NCBI GenBank assembly: GCA_038046265.1
Contig: JBBSWN010000013.1
Coordinates: 1-49,271 of the forward strand
Direction: 5' to 3'
Length of the DNA: 49,271 nt
Origin: JAGWAC01 sp038046265
Lineage (GTDB): Archaea; Nanobdellota; Nanobdellia; SCGC-AAA011-G17; JACPIM01
Shown here: in pieces, positions 16,353 to 24,168 of the stretch
Layout of the letters: each line of letters starts with the position of its first letter
How positions within the stretch are numbered: the stretch's first letter is position 1
Made by a program: the position numbers and the translations under genes
The notes under the pieces: model-generated
Told to the model about the DNA's origin: nothing
What the model saw: only the letters and a program-made list of their open reading frames with translations
Databases searched by the model: none

Positions 16353-16634
16353 ATGAAAATCTTTGAAACTGTTGACGGAAATGGCAGAAAAATTTATTTG
16401 ACAGACGAAAGATGGAGCCATATTCAAAGACATGAAAATATTGTAAATATATTTGACAGAATTACAGAAACTTTAAGTAAACCAACTAAGATATCTATTC
16501 TTGAAGAAGATCCTAGAAGCTACTTTTACTTTCGCTATTATAAAGATCTAAAACAATACCTGAAGATTATAGTAAGCTATTTAAACGGTGAAGGCTTTAT
16601 AGTAACTGTTTACTATACAAGGAACTTAAAATGA
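16353..16634 (+). CDS. PBECR2-like putative RNase toxin
   Basis: The 93-aa protein resembles the phage barnase-EndoU-colicin E5/D-RelE-like (PBECR) nuclease group. It has YLTDERWSHIQRHENI at the N-terminus, a LSKPTKI segment, then beta strands YFYFRYYKDLKQYLKIIV and LNGEGFIVTVYYT. Conserved His (SHIQRH), Arg and Tyr are candidate catalytic residues. It overlaps the DUF2283-like gene by 4 nt. The assignment is from motif memory, not a profile search. The alternative is a non-enzymatic DUF4258-like protein. Confidence 0.55.
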   Translation: MKIFETVDGNGRKIYLTDERWSHIQRHENIVNIFDRITETLSKPTKISILEEDPRSYFYFRYYKDLKQYLKIIVSYLNGEGFIVTVYYTRNLK

Positions 16635-16990
16635 CAAAAATTTACCTATACTATGATGAAGAAGGAGATTATTTAGAAATAAATATTGGTAAATATGTAG
16701 ATAAAGCTTATGAAGATTTGGGAAATGGAATTGCTGAAATGATTGATGAAAAGGAGAATGTTGTTGGAGTAAATGTGGCTGGCTTTATAAAAAAGATTAG
16801 GAAGATGAAAGAGATTAAATTACCTTTTTTAATGAATTCTTATTTGACAATTCTTTACGATGAGAAAAGAGATTTTTTCCAATTGTCTTTAGGAAAAACG
16901 GGAAATAACATAGATGTTTTTAATTTTAAAAAAAAGACTAAAAACTTAAAAGACATTGAAATAAATTTACCATTGGAGATTGTTTCTTAA
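16631..16990 (+). CDS. DUF2283-like protein, probable antitoxin partner
   Basis: The 119-aa protein begins IYLYYDEEGDYLEINIG, the hallmark of DUF2283. NGIAEMIDEKENVVGVNVAGF follows. A second, weaker copy of the pattern (YLTILYDEKRDFFQLSLG) makes an internal duplication. DUF2283 genes often sit next to small toxin-like RNase genes, as here. Coupling through a 4-nt overlap fits a toxin-antitoxin pair with toxin first, which is less common. Function remains inferred. Confidence 0.6.
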   Translation: MTKIYLYYDEEGDYLEINIGKYVDKAYEDLGNGIAEMIDEKENVVGVNVAGFIKKIRKMKEIKLPFLMNSYLTILYDEKRDFFQLSLGKTGNNIDVFNFKKKTKNLKDIEINLPLEIVS

Positions 16991-17012
16991 GTTATTATAA
17001 AAGTTATTTTAG

Positions 17013-17357
17013 TCATTTTAAGGTGTTAATTATCTTTTGTCTCTCTAAATTTATTTCAATAATTCTCTGCTTTAAATAAAATTGCCATGATTGCTGTGGT
17101 TTAAATTGATGAATAAAAATTATTGGGATATTGTTCTTTTTATAAATCTTTTCCCGAAAATCATAACTAAATTTCTCAGATCCGCATACTTCAATATAAA
17201 TTCCAAGTTCAGGCAGATAAAAATCAGGAGTCCAGACTCTTGGCCTATTTTTGTCATCTTGAACGAAGATTGCCTGTTCATATAAGCATGAAATACCCAA
17301 TTCCTTTAAATAGCTCTCGACTTCCTGTTCAGAAATTGTTGGAATTAAACTGCTCAT
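17013..17357 (-). CDS. Small PD-(D/E)XK-like nuclease-fold protein
   Basis: The 114-aa protein has an N-terminal helix (ISEQEVESYLKELGI), then TPDFYLPELGIYIEVCGSE. In that stretch Asp and the Glu of EVCG fit the PDx(n)ExK core of DUF559/Vsr-like nucleases, although the expected Lys is not obvious. A C-terminal IPIIFIHQF strand follows. It is the last gene of the gatE-nudix-aspS operon, so a role in nucleic-acid repair or RNA handling is possible. Confidence in fold is moderate and in activity low. Confidence 0.5.
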   Translation of the reverse strand: MSSLIPTISEQEVESYLKELGISCLYEQAIFVQDDKNRPRVWTPDFYLPELGIYIEVCGSEKFSYDFREKIYKKNNIPIIFIHQFKPQQSWQFYLKQRIIEINLERQKIINTLK

Positions 17358-17371
17358 TTTATTTTATGGTA

Positions 17372-17635
17372 TTAATTTTCTGGTTTATTTGGAATTATTT
17401 GTGGATATAAATGACCAGTCAAATATAAAGCATCACAAAAATTACAACCATAAGCTGTTGCATCATCCCATAAGTCATTACTATAACATCTCATACATCT
17501 TCCAGTAAAATGCCCTGTTGGTTCGTTATTTGGATTATTTAATTTTTTTATTTCTTCCAAGACTTTTGGATCTAATTTGTTTTTTCTTAATTTATCCAAT
17601 GTTCCTTCACCAAAGATTTCATCTATAGATTTCAT
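17372..17635 (-). CDS. Small zinc-ribbon protein
   Basis: The 87-aa protein has helices (SIDEIFGEGTLDKLRKN) followed by CMRC and CNFC about 20 residues apart, which gives a zinc ribbon. It starts 1 nt after the aspS stop codon, so it is translated with aspS. No catalytic motif is present. It may be a tRNA- or protein-binding accessory. A homologue function is not known to me. Confidence 0.65.
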   Translation of the reverse strand: MKSIDEIFGEGTLDKLRKNKLDPKVLEEIKKLNNPNNEPTGHFTGRCMRCYSNDLWDDATAYGCNFCDALYLTGHLYPQIIPNKPEN

Positions 17636-17636
17636 T

Positions 17637-18947
17637 TTAAGGTGTTAATCTTTCTGGATCTCTTGGAAGCAAAATTGCTTCACGCACATTTTCTAGATTT
17701 AACATTCTTTGAATTATTCTATCAAAACCCAGGCCTGCTCCGCCATGAGGACAGGAACCATATTTAAAAATGTCAGCATAAAAACCCATCTTATCCAGGT
17801 CAATTCCTTTTTCTTTTGCCTGCTGCTTTAAAACTTCGTATCTATGCTCTCTTTGGGCTCCTGTTGAGATTTCAACTCCTTTGTACAATAAATCAAATGA
17901 CTGAGTAACTTTTGGATTGTTTTTTGGCTTCATATGGTAAAAAGGACGTTTTTCTACTGGATATAAAGTTACAAAAACAAAATCAGAATCATACTTTTCT
18001 TTTACTATTTCTCCCAGTAATTTTTCAGCTTCTGGATCTGGGTCTTCTTTTTCAGGAATTTTCTTTCCTTTTTTTTCCAATAATTTTCTTGCTTCATCTA
18101 ATGTAATTCTTGGGATTTTTTTAGGAACATCAATTTTCACATTTAACAATTCAAGTTCTGGCCTGCACTTTTCTTTAACTTCTTTTAAAACATATTTCAT
18201 TAATTCATCTATAATGTCCATTACATCATTTTCATCTTTAATAAATCCCATTTCAAAGTCAATGCCTGTAAATTCTGTCAAATGCCTAGTCGTATGTGAT
18301 TTTTCAGCTCTAAAGACTTCTCCAATCTCATAAACTCTTTCCAGTCCTGAAAGAACAAACATTTGTTTGTAAACTTGCGGGCTTTGAGCTAAGAAAGCTT
18401 CTTTTCCAAAATAATCTATTGCAAACTGCTCTGCTCCTGATTCAACACCGCCTGCTGTTATTTTAGGAGTATTTATTGAAACAAAGTTCTTACTTTCAAA
18501 ATAATTAGAAATGAAGTTAAATACTTTTGATCTTACTTTAAAAATTGCTGAAATATGAGGCCTTCTTAAATCCAGGAATCTATAGTCTAGTCTTTTGTCT
18601 ATCATTGTCTTTGATTTTTCTGATGTATCTATTGGCAATGGTGTCAAGGATTCTGACAAAACATTTAGATCATGTATAGAGATTTCAAAACCTTTTTTTG
18701 CCTGCTTGCTTGTTTTTATTTTGCCTTCTATTTCAATTACTGACTCTATAGGGATTTTTGAGATTTTATTAAAAATATCTTCTTTAATTTCATCTTTATG
18801 AGCCACACACTGTATAGAATCTGTTTTGTCTCTTAAAACAATAAATTGAACTTTTCCCAAGGATCTTATTTCAGAAACCCACCCTTTTACAAGGACTTTT
18901 TTATTATTGTCTTTTTCTGTTAATTCGGATATAAATGAACGCTCCAT
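17637..18947 (-). CDS. aspS: Aspartyl-tRNA synthetase (archaeal/eukaryotic type)
   Basis: This class IIb synthetase of 436 aa has an OB-fold N-domain (VLVKGWVSEIRSLGKVQF). Motif 2 is FRAEKSHTTRHLTEFTGIDFE and motif 3 is GAGLGFDRIIQRML. It lacks the bacterial GAD insertion, as expected for archaeal AspRS. In an alignment from memory with Thermococcus AspRS, the specificity residue Trp26 is Ser here, while Lys85 appears kept (QAKKGFE). The former is unhelpful and the latter favours a discriminating enzyme. It is the third gene of the gatE-nudix-aspS operon. Confidence 0.92.
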   Translation of the reverse strand: MERSFISELTEKDNNKKVLVKGWVSEIRSLGKVQFIVLRDKTDSIQCVAHKDEIKEDIFNKISKIPIESVIEIEGKIKTSKQAKKGFEISIHDLNVLSESLTPLPIDTSEKSKTMIDKRLDYRFLDLRRPHISAIFKVRSKVFNFISNYFESKNFVSINTPKITAGGVESGAEQFAIDYFGKEAFLAQSPQVYKQMFVLSGLERVYEIGEVFRAEKSHTTRHLTEFTGIDFEMGFIKDENDVMDIIDELMKYVLKEVKEKCRPELELLNVKIDVPKKIPRITLDEARKLLEKKGKKIPEKEDPDPEAEKLLGEIVKEKYDSDFVFVTLYPVEKRPFYHMKPKNNPKVTQSFDLLYKGVEISTGAQREHRYEVLKQQAKEKGIDLDKMGFYADIFKYGSCPHGGAGLGFDRIIQRMLNLENVREAILLPRDPERLTP

Positions 18948-18982
18948 TAGCTTAATGAGCTATATAATTAATTTATAAATTT

Positions 18983-19435
18983 TTAGGTATGTTTTTTGTA
19001 AATTCTTTTTTCTAAGTAATTTTCAAGAATTCTTGAAGAAGGAAAAAACATTGGTTTTGGCAGATTATCTAGGGAGAACCACTGCCATTCTGTTATTTTA
19101 TTAGGTTCTAGCACTTTTGGCATACCATCAAATTCATCACATAACATTCCAATTGTGACAAAATGAGCATCTTCAACTTTGTCATTTGCAATAGAAATAA
19201 ATTTTAATGATTTAGCTTTCATCCCAGTTTCTTCTTCTAGTTCTCGAATTGCGGTTTCTTCAAAAGTTTCTAGAAATTCTAGTTTTCCACCAGGCATTGT
19301 CCAAGTTCCTTCACCATGAAGAGCACTAGTTGCTTTTTTAGGGTCTGGATGTCTTTTTCCTAGAAGCACTTTATTGTCTTTTAAAATTAAGACTCCAACA
19401 CCTACGCCAACTTTTTTATCAGATAGTGAGCTCAT
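18983..19435 (-). CDS. NUDIX hydrolase
   Basis: The 150-aa protein has a full Nudix box starting GGKLEFLETFEETAIRELEE and ending TGMKA, so GX5EX7REUXEEXGU is complete. It also has the N-terminal GVGVLILKDNKVLLGKR strand. It hydrolyses nucleoside diphosphate-linked compounds. The TWTMPGGK region and EWQWFSLDNLP are like MutT/dCTPase-type members, but the substrate is not certain. It overlaps gatE by 4 nt and lies 35 nt before aspS, so it belongs to that operon. Confidence 0.9.
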   Translation of the reverse strand: MSSLSDKKVGVGVGVLILKDNKVLLGKRHPDPKKATSALHGEGTWTMPGGKLEFLETFEETAIRELEEETGMKAKSLKFISIANDKVEDAHFVTIGMLCDEFDGMPKVLEPNKITEWQWFSLDNLPKPMFFPSSRILENYLEKRIYKKHT

Positions 19436-20859
19436 TTTAATAATTTATTTAATAACTCAGAGATTTGCTTTCCAGGCACTTTGTTTTTGAATTCTTTCAT
19501 TGCTTCACCCATCAAAGCTGAAAATGAAGCTCCTTTATTTTTTACTATTATTTCCTTTAATTTAGTTTCAATTTCTTTATTGTCTTCCTGCTTGTATTTA
19601 TTTAAATCAATATGTTTTCCTTGAGCTATATCTAATAAAATATCCTTTACAGCTTCCCTGTTAATTGACTTATTTTCCAAATTTTCAAGAACAAACTCAA
19701 AATCCTTTCCTGATATTTTTTTAGAATCTATGTTAAATCTTGTTTTTAGTTCTTTGGGAATTTCGATTAAGATTTCTGCAATCAAGTTTGGATTTATGGA
19801 GTATTTTTCTGCATAATAATCAAAAGGAATATTTTGCTTTAAGATTTCTCTTGCAAGAACTGAGTTTAAGGAATATTTTTTTTCTATGTTTACTGTCCTT
19901 TCTGTTATTAATTCTGGAATTTTAATTTCTGCCAACAATTTTTTTGTAATTTTTACTGGTGGAATGTCTGTCTCAGGGTATAAACGGCTTCCAGTAGGCA
20001 TGGGCCTTAAGAAAGAAGATGAGAAATCTGGCTCTACTTTTCTTACTTCTGATTTTATTTCTTTTTTATGCTTTAGATTTTCTGACTGCCTTTTTATTTC
20101 GTTTTCAACTGTTTTTGGAATTCCCTTTAAATCCTGGAAACCTTTTAATTCAACTCTCGGATGACCTTTTATGCTTACATTAACATCCTGTCTTACACTT
20201 CCTAAACCTCTTTTAGCTTTTTCTGTGCTTCTTAATATCATTCCAATTAATCCGGCAACTTCTTTTGCGTGCTCAGGATCTTTAATATTAGAATCTGTTG
20301 CTATTTCAATTAATGGAATTCCTAATCTGTCAAGATTATACGTAACTGATTTTTCATCTCGTTTTATTTTTTTAGCTGCTTCTTCTTCCAGGCAAATTGT
20401 TGGGATTTTTACAGGTCCTTTAGAAGTTTGTATTGTGCCATCAACTGCAATCAAGGCTGTCCTTTGAAAACCGGAAACATTAGAGCCATCAACAACAACT
20501 TTTCTCATTACTTGGATTTCATCAATTACTTTTGCGCTTGTCAGCAAAGCAATTTGCAAAGCAACTTTTAGAGCTTCCTTGTTTAATTCTTCTGGAGGAG
20601 ATTCATCTAATTCAACTAAGCAAGCAGTATCTTTGTTAACTTCGTAAATGAATGTTTTGTCTTTTTGCTCTTCGTATAAAGCAGCTACATCCACTTTTCC
20701 CAGCTCGCCTGCAGAAGCTCTTAGTTTTCTTTTTATTGTGTAATCTACTTTTCCTGTATTTGTTATAGACGGGCATTTACAGAACAACTTGTGAGTTTCT
20801 AACTGCTGGTGTATTTCCAGACCACATTTAAAATCTAGTTCCTTATAATTTAATTGCAT
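19432..20859 (-). CDS. gatE: Glutamyl-tRNA(Gln) amidotransferase subunit E, short form without GAD domain
   Basis: The 475-aa GatB-family protein has LDFKCGLEIHQQLETHKLFCKC, RGLGSVRQDVNVSI and LKGFQDLKGIPKTVENEI. It then runs through a short linker (265-290) directly into RLYPETDIPPVKIT. In typical archaeal GatE (about 600-630 aa) an AspRS-like GAD insertion of roughly 110 residues lies there; it appears to be missing. The C-terminal helical/YqeY part is present. GatE uses the ammonia from GatD to make Gln-tRNA(Gln). The gene starts an operon with a nudix gene and aspS. Confidence 0.88.
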   Translation of the reverse strand: MQLNYKELDFKCGLEIHQQLETHKLFCKCPSITNTGKVDYTIKRKLRASAGELGKVDVAALYEEQKDKTFIYEVNKDTACLVELDESPPEELNKEALKVALQIALLTSAKVIDEIQVMRKVVVDGSNVSGFQRTALIAVDGTIQTSKGPVKIPTICLEEEAAKKIKRDEKSVTYNLDRLGIPLIEIATDSNIKDPEHAKEVAGLIGMILRSTEKAKRGLGSVRQDVNVSIKGHPRVELKGFQDLKGIPKTVENEIKRQSENLKHKKEIKSEVRKVEPDFSSSFLRPMPTGSRLYPETDIPPVKITKKLLAEIKIPELITERTVNIEKKYSLNSVLAREILKQNIPFDYYAEKYSINPNLIAEILIEIPKELKTRFNIDSKKISGKDFEFVLENLENKSINREAVKDILLDIAQGKHIDLNKYKQEDNKEIETKLKEIIVKNKGASFSALMGEAMKEFKNKVPGKQISELLNKLLK

Positions 20860-20948
20860 TTTAAAAATAGAACTGTTTTAGTTTAAATAAATTATTATTT
20901 AGTGCATCATCGAAATCCTTTTATATTAGTTTCCTTAAAAGTTAGTTT

Positions 20949-21218
20949 ATGGTAGAAACAGCTCTTAATGATGATGAATTGAAAAGAATCCATGGACTAG
21001 AATATCTAACCGAGGTTAGTTGTTCTGAAGGCCCTAGAAAAATAGGTTTTGGGAGAGGTAAATTTGTTATTTTGGATGTTAGTGGATCCAGAAGTGATGA
21101 TATAAGAATAACTATAGGGGATAGCTTTTATGAAACTCTAAGAGAGCAAGCAAAGAGAGGAGACTATAGATCTGCTAAAGAATTTTTTGAAGCTTATGTA
21201 AGAAAACCAGAAGAATAA
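20949..21218 (+). CDS. Unknown small protein (89 aa)
   Basis: The family is not recognised. The N-terminus is acidic and helical (NDDELKRIHGLEYLTEV). A beta region follows (KFVILDVSGSRSDDIRITIG) and the C-terminus is a helix (DSFYETLREQAKRGDYRSAKEFFEAY). The C-terminal half looks like a small alpha-helical or ribbon-helix-helix-like module, which would be compatible with a DNA-binding or antitoxin-like protein; this is speculative. It is divergent from gatE and convergent with gatD (4-nt gap). Codon use is like the neighbours. Confidence 0.55.
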   Translation: MVETALNDDELKRIHGLEYLTEVSCSEGPRKIGFGRGKFVILDVSGSRSDDIRITIGDSFYETLREQAKRGDYRSAKEFFEAYVRKPEE

Positions 21219-21221
21219 AGT

Positions 21222-22511
21222 TTAATTTTCAGAAAAATCAGGCTCTGTTCTTTTTGAGATTTCACCTCTTAAGTTTTCATGAAATAATTCTTTAACTTTA
21301 TTTTTAGGATAGTTGCTTAACAACCATGCTAACTTGATAAAAGCTGTTTCTGTCAACATGTCCAGATTATGGCCCAAGATTCCTGCTTCCTGCAATAAAC
21401 GCCCCGTTGAATAAACATTCATGTTTACCCTGCCGTAAATTGTTTGGGAGGTTGCTACCAATGGTATTTTTTTAGCCAGTTTTTTTAGTTCATTGTGGAT
21501 TTTTTCATTTTCAGATGTAAACTTGTCTATTTTGTTTATTGGGAAATTTCCTGCAAGACCATAACCTTCCAATATTAAACCATCAAAATTAGAATAATTT
21601 GTTATTTCTTTTGCAAGCATATTTGGGTGGGATTTTAGGATTCCGACTTTTAATTTTGGGTTAAATAATTTTAAAGATAGTTTTTTTTCTTCTTTTTTTG
21701 GATGGTGTTTTAAGAAAGTAATATTTCCATTTTCAACTCTTGCTATTGCTGTGTCACTGACAACTTTGAAAGCATTTCTTGATGAGCTGTGTAATTTTCT
21801 TGTTTTTAATGATGGCATTATTAAGCAAGAATCATCATTCATTGATTCATGCATGCAAATTGCAACATCTTTAAAATCTGTTTTTGCAATGAAATGTGCT
21901 GCTGACAATAAATTTAATTTTGCATCTGCACCGCCTCTATCTGAGCTTCTTTGCGATCCTACTAATAGCACGGGGATTGGCAAGTTTTCTAAAACAAAAG
22001 TTAATGCAGCAGCTGTAAATCCTAATGTGTCTGTACCGTGAGTTATTATTATGCCATCAACACCTTCTTTTATTTCTTTTTCTATTTCTTTTGCAATTAT
22101 GTTGTAATGGTTGAAGTTCATGTCTTCTGACCACATGTTACTAATAAGCCTGGATTTTATGTTTGCTATTTTTTTTAGCTCGGGAAACATAGCTATAATT
22201 TCTTCTGGCGAAAACCTTGCTATTACACCACCAGTTTCATAGTCAACAAGCGCAGCTATTGTTCCGCCTGTATGAAGAATAGAAATAGTTTTTAGATCTT
22301 TATTATTAGAGATTTTTGGATGTTTTATTTCTGTTGTTTTTGCTTTCTGCAATATTTCTATTTTTTTTATTTTGTTTTTATCTATTCCCATGTTATAACC
22401 TGACTTTAATTTAATAACAAAGCTGTCAGTTGGAGAAGGAATAAAAATACCTTCAAATTCCTCAGAACTTGTGAAAACTTTTACTTTATCACCTGGATTT
22501 AAATTTTGCAT
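21222..22511 (-). CDS. gatD: Glutamyl-tRNA(Gln) amidotransferase subunit D
   Basis: This 429-aa protein has a small N-terminal SH3-like domain (GDKVKVFTSSEEFEGIFIP) and an L-asparaginase-type glutaminase domain. Its catalytic Thr motifs are ILHTGGTIAALVD and IITHGTDTLGFTAAAL, with the conserved GSQRSSDRGGAD following. It releases ammonia from glutamine for GatE. It is separated from gatE by one small plus-strand gene, so gatD and gatE have their own promoters. GatDE is the archaea-specific route to Gln-tRNA, and no GlnRS is seen. Confidence 0.93.
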   Translation of the reverse strand: MQNLNPGDKVKVFTSSEEFEGIFIPSPTDSFVIKLKSGYNMGIDKNKIKKIEILQKAKTTEIKHPKISNNKDLKTISILHTGGTIAALVDYETGGVIARFSPEEIIAMFPELKKIANIKSRLISNMWSEDMNFNHYNIIAKEIEKEIKEGVDGIIITHGTDTLGFTAAALTFVLENLPIPVLLVGSQRSSDRGGADAKLNLLSAAHFIAKTDFKDVAICMHESMNDDSCLIMPSLKTRKLHSSSRNAFKVVSDTAIARVENGNITFLKHHPKKEEKKLSLKLFNPKLKVGILKSHPNMLAKEITNYSNFDGLILEGYGLAGNFPINKIDKFTSENEKIHNELKKLAKKIPLVATSQTIYGRVNMNVYSTGRLLQEAGILGHNLDMLTETAFIKLAWLLSNYPKNKVKELFHENLRGEISKRTEPDFSEN

Positions 22512-22656
22512 TGAAATTATGTTTTTATCTTAATTTAAATAATTTATGAATATTCTAGAAAATATATCTTTTGATTTATAGTTTATACTTACAAAGTATT
22601 TATATATTAAGAAAGAGTAAATAATAAATTAATAAATATTCAACTTTAAACTATTT

Positions 22657-22768
22657 GATTTTAATTGGCGTTAAAATCAATTTGGCACTTGAAGTTTTGG
22701 CGAACTTCTTATGACTTATTTAGATTTATGTTTTCTATCAAGAGTTTAAATCATTTATCATTAAACTC
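22657..22768 (+). promoter_or_regulatory. Three hairpins and TTGGCG repeats upstream of ftsZ
   Basis: The 360-bp gap between gatD and ftsZ holds no gene. It contains a hairpin GATTTTAA-TTGGCG-TTAAAATC (22657-22678; the stem extends to 10 bp), then GAAGTT-TTGGCG-AACTTC (22691-22708), then GAGTTTAA-N11-TTAAACTC (22742-22768). The first two share an identical hexaloop, and a third TTGGC copy lies at 22682-22686. A TATA-like TATAAATA at about 22805-22812 follows. These may be operators for ftsZ or a small structured RNA. Confidence 0.5.
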
Positions 22769-22851
22769 AAAATATTTCTTAAAAAGATAAAATACAAACT
22801 AGAATATAAATATTATTGTAGTTTAGTATATATATCAAGATCAATAAAAAA

Positions 22852-22871
22852 AGCGGGGAGGAAGAGGATAT
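22852..22871 (+). promoter_or_regulatory. Strong Shine-Dalgarno of ftsZ
   Basis: GCGGGGAGGAAGAGG contains GGAGG about 10-14 nt before the ATG at 22872. Most genes in this window are leaderless, so this leadered start stands out. Confidence 0.7.
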
Positions 22872-23963
22872 ATGGAAAGTTTTGTAAATAATGCGTTAAA
22901 ACAAGCCAAAGAATATGGAATGGGAGATGTCCAGGTTGGCGTTGCTAATATTAAAGTTTTTGGGTGTGGCGGCGGTGGTTCAAACACTGTAACGTGGCTG
23001 CACAAGAAAGGAATCCAAGGAGCAGAGGTTGTTGCTTTAAACACAGACAAACAACATCTTGAGATTTCAAGTGCTGACTACAAAGTTTTAATTGGAAAGG
23101 AATTAACAAGAGGTTTAGGAGCTGGCGGATTTCCAGAAAAAGGAAGAGAAGCTGCTAAAGAAAGTTTGCATGATTTAAAAGAGGTTCTTAAAGGAAGCGA
23201 CATGGTATTTGTATGCGCTGGTTTAGGTGGAGGAACAGGTTCAGGTTCTGCGCCTGTTGTTGCACAATTAGCTAGAGAGCAAGGTGCTATTGTTATTGGC
23301 ACAGTAACAATGCCATTTGATATTGAAAGAGCAAGAGTGGATAAAGCTGAATTTGCACTGCAGCAATTAAGAGAAGTAAGTGATACTGTAATTGTAATTG
23401 ACAATAATAGATTAACAAGCATTGCAGGTAATTTACCAATACAACAAGCATTTGCTGTTGCTAATGAATTAATTTCTACAATGATTAAAGGTATAGTTGA
23501 GACTATTGCAGTGCCATCATTGGTAAACTTGGATTATGCTGATGTAAAAGCAATTATGTCAAATGGAGATGTATCTGTTGTTGGCATTGGTGAAAGCGAC
23601 ACTGATTCAAGAGTAGAAGAAGCAACAAGAAGAGCTTTGACAAATCCATTATTAGATGTAAGTTATGATGGAGCCACTGGAGCATTGATACATATTACAG
23701 GTGGAGATGATTTAACATTAGATGAAGTTAACAGAGCAGGTGAATTAATTACAGAAACTCTAGATCCTGATGCTAATGTAATTATGGGTGCTAGAATTGA
23801 TCCTAGCATGAAAGGAAAGATCAGGATTATGAGCATTATTACTGGAGTAAATTCGCCATATATCCTTGGAAGAGTAGACAAGAAGAAATTTGTCAACTCA
23901 GGAGTCAAGTTAAGTCCAGATCTAGGAATAGATATGCTGACTTCAACTCCAAGAAGATTTTAA
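22872..23963 (+). CDS. ftsZ: Cell division protein FtsZ
   Basis: The 363-aa tubulin-like GTPase has the nucleotide loop KVFGCGGGGSNTVTWL, the GTP signature GLGGGTGSGSAPVVA and the T7/synergy segment (NLDYADVKAIM). It forms the cytokinetic ring. Length and lack of a long C-terminal tail fit archaeal FtsZ. A single copy is present here; whether FtsZ1 or FtsZ2 type is not decided. It has a leader with strong SD and is preceded by the hairpin region. A rho-independent-like hairpin follows it. Confidence 0.96.
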   Translation: MESFVNNALKQAKEYGMGDVQVGVANIKVFGCGGGGSNTVTWLHKKGIQGAEVVALNTDKQHLEISSADYKVLIGKELTRGLGAGGFPEKGREAAKESLHDLKEVLKGSDMVFVCAGLGGGTGSGSAPVVAQLAREQGAIVIGTVTMPFDIERARVDKAEFALQQLREVSDTVIVIDNNRLTSIAGNLPIQQAFAVANELISTMIKGIVETIAVPSLVNLDYADVKAIMSNGDVSVVGIGESDTDSRVEEATRRALTNPLLDVSYDGATGALIHITGGDDLTLDEVNRAGELITETLDPDANVIMGARIDPSMKGKIRIMSIITGVNSPYILGRVDKKKFVNSGVKLSPDLGIDMLTSTPRRF

Positions 23964-24004
23964 GATGCTAAGGGCATTTCCCCCATGCCCTATTGCTAAA
24001 TCTT

Positions 24005-24040
24005 GCTAGTGCAGATTGCACTAGCTTCTTTTTCTTTTTT
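24005..24040 (+). terminator. Hairpin and T-tract terminator after ftsZ
   Basis: GCTAGTGCA (24005-24013), loop GAT, TGCACTAGC (24017-24025) form a perfect 9-bp stem, followed by TTCTTTTTCTTTTTT. A weaker GGGCAT/ATGCCC hairpin precedes it. Archaeal termination relies mainly on the T-rich run, which is present. Confidence 0.6.
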
Positions 24041-24045
24041 ACAAA

Positions 24046-24076
24046 TCTTTTTAGACAAAAAGCTTTACCAAAAAAT
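24046..24076. repeat. Copy of dispersed hairpin repeat
   Basis: CTTTTTAGAC then AAAAAGCTTTACC and AAAAAATG match the element at 159-204 (CTTTTTAGGA, AAAAGCTTCACC, AAAAAG). The outer arms here are weaker (ATCTTT at 24045-24050 with AAAGAT downstream). Confidence 0.45.
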
Positions 24077-24168
24077 GTTACGGAAAGATGTACGAGAAAA
24101 GCCTTTTTTATAACTAGAAACATTTTTATATGAAATAATGGTATATTTATTAAAGAAGAGGTGATATT

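Noticed and set aside
22512..22656. Possible small gene in the first part of the gatD-ftsZ gap
   Set aside because: Only A/T-rich promoter-like sequence was seen; all frames are short and start/stop-rich.
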